Below are positions 63,705 through 64,000 of a DNA stretch of 64,000 nt, in pieces. Origin of the DNA: Burkholderiales bacterium (GTDB taxonomy: Bacteria > Pseudomonadota > Gammaproteobacteria > Burkholderiales > Burkholderiaceae_E). The notes under the pieces are model-generated. The model saw only the letters and a list, made by a program, of their open reading frames with translations, had not been told where the DNA came from and ran no database searches. The translations under genes and the position numbers were made by a program. Positions within the stretch are counted from its first letter, which is position 1. Each line of letters starts with the position of its first letter. The stretch covers positions 1-64,000 of the forward strand of contig JAPOKJ010000014.1 of NCBI GenBank assembly GCA_029977705.1, given 5' to 3'.

Positions 63705-64000
63705 TCAGTCCGCCTGGAACACGCGCCCGGCCTGTACCGTGCCCCAGACCGGAATGTCCTTCAGCGCATCGGGTGCGACCTCGAAGGGATCCTGCCCGAG
63801 CACCGCAAAGTCGGCCTGCTTGCCGCACTCGATCGAACCGATCTCGTGATCCAGCTTGAGGGTGTAGGCCGGCCCCAGCGTGATGGCATGCAGGGCCTGG
63901 GCCACCGATATCTTTTCGGCATCGCCCTGGGTGCGGCCGGATGCGGTCTTGCGATTGACCGCGCACCAGGCGGTGAACAGCGGCCCCAGTGGTGTCACCG
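63705..64000 (-). CDS. Amidohydrolase family protein, C-terminal part
   Basis: The last 98 residues of an amidohydrolase; the start lies beyond the window. The end of the TIM-barrel and the beginning of the terminal sheet are recognisable: A-L-H-A-I-T-L-G-P-A-Y, G-S-I-E-C-G-K-Q-A-D-F-A-V-L-G-Q-D-P and V-W-G-T-V-Q-A-G-R-V. This pattern is that of the amidohydrolase-3 (YtcJ-like) group. The metal ligands are upstream and not visible. It is followed at 11 bp by the CobW gene. Confidence 0.85.
   Translation of the reverse strand, partial: VTPLGPLFTAWCAVNRKTASGRTQGDAEKISVAQALHAITLGPAYTLKLDHEIGSIECGKQADFAVLGQDPFEVAPDALKDIPVWGTVQAGRVFQAD

Overview
The window is 64 kb of high-GC, densely packed chromosome with no rRNA, tRNA, phage, transposase or CRISPR array that I could find. 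The gene content points to a metabolically versatile betaproteobacterium, most likely Burkholderiales. The clues are three orphan Bug/TctC-type solute-binding proteins, two Liv-type ABC transporters, many CoA-thioester and aromatic-degradation enzymes, RdgC, an adenosylcobalamin-dependent ribonucleotide reductase and frequent ATGA start/stop overlaps. No marker gene here fixes the genus.

Layout. 1-4.4 kb: the end of a nitroreductase, an acyl-CoA synthetase, an FAD monooxygenase and a Bug receptor. 4.5-11.3 kb: a complete RND efflux operon on the minus strand (tetR, outer-membrane channel, periplasmic adaptor, RND pump), its first three genes joined by ATGA overlaps, with two palindromic operators in front of tetR. 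11.3-16.1 kb: a five-gene Liv ABC importer. 16.2-24 kb: an SDR, a periplasmic metallo-beta-lactamase-fold hydrolase, a glycine-zipper protein with a natural polyhistidine end, a TauD dioxygenase/carboxymuconolactone-decarboxylase pair with a Bug receptor, an HSL-type esterase and an enoyl-CoA hydratase. 24-28.5 kb: a hexose-phosphate mutarotase, an aminotransferase, an SDR, a small unknown and an acyltransferase-3. 28.5-33 kb: EttA and NrdJ on the minus strand; nrdJ has a structured leader with an intrinsic terminator.

33-37.9 kb: an operon of a free-standing biotin carrier, a GntR regulator, a CaiB-type CoA-transferase, a PccB-type carboxyltransferase and a Bug receptor, with no biotin carboxylase. 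It has a clear promoter and a perfect operator palindrome. 38-41.3 kb: a sugar-type ABC importer without its ATPase. 41.3-45.1 kb: a VOC protein and a two-subunit molybdenum hydroxylase whose large subunit carries a Tat signal. 45.2-49.7 kb, minus strand: an MBOAT O-acetyltransferase with a probable SGNH-like partner, a methyltransferase with an apparent Tat-lipoprotein signal, and a PhyH-type dioxygenase. 49.8-54.4 kb: an M20 peptidase, a methyltransferase, RdgC and a MetE-like methyltransferase. 54.5-60.1 kb: an intradiol ring-cleavage dioxygenase followed by a second Liv importer whose LivM and LivG are fused. 60.1-64 kb: PurU with a 2-hydroxychromene-2-carboxylate isomerase homologue, an MBL-fold hydrolase, a CobW GTPase and the end of an amidohydrolase.

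The observations I rate highest are: a long palindromic element sitting between convergent genes and starting exactly at their TAG stop codons (16.2 kb, 41.3 kb, possibly 62.6 kb); the structured, terminator-containing leader of nrdJ; and the carboxyltransferase operon that lacks biotin carboxylase.
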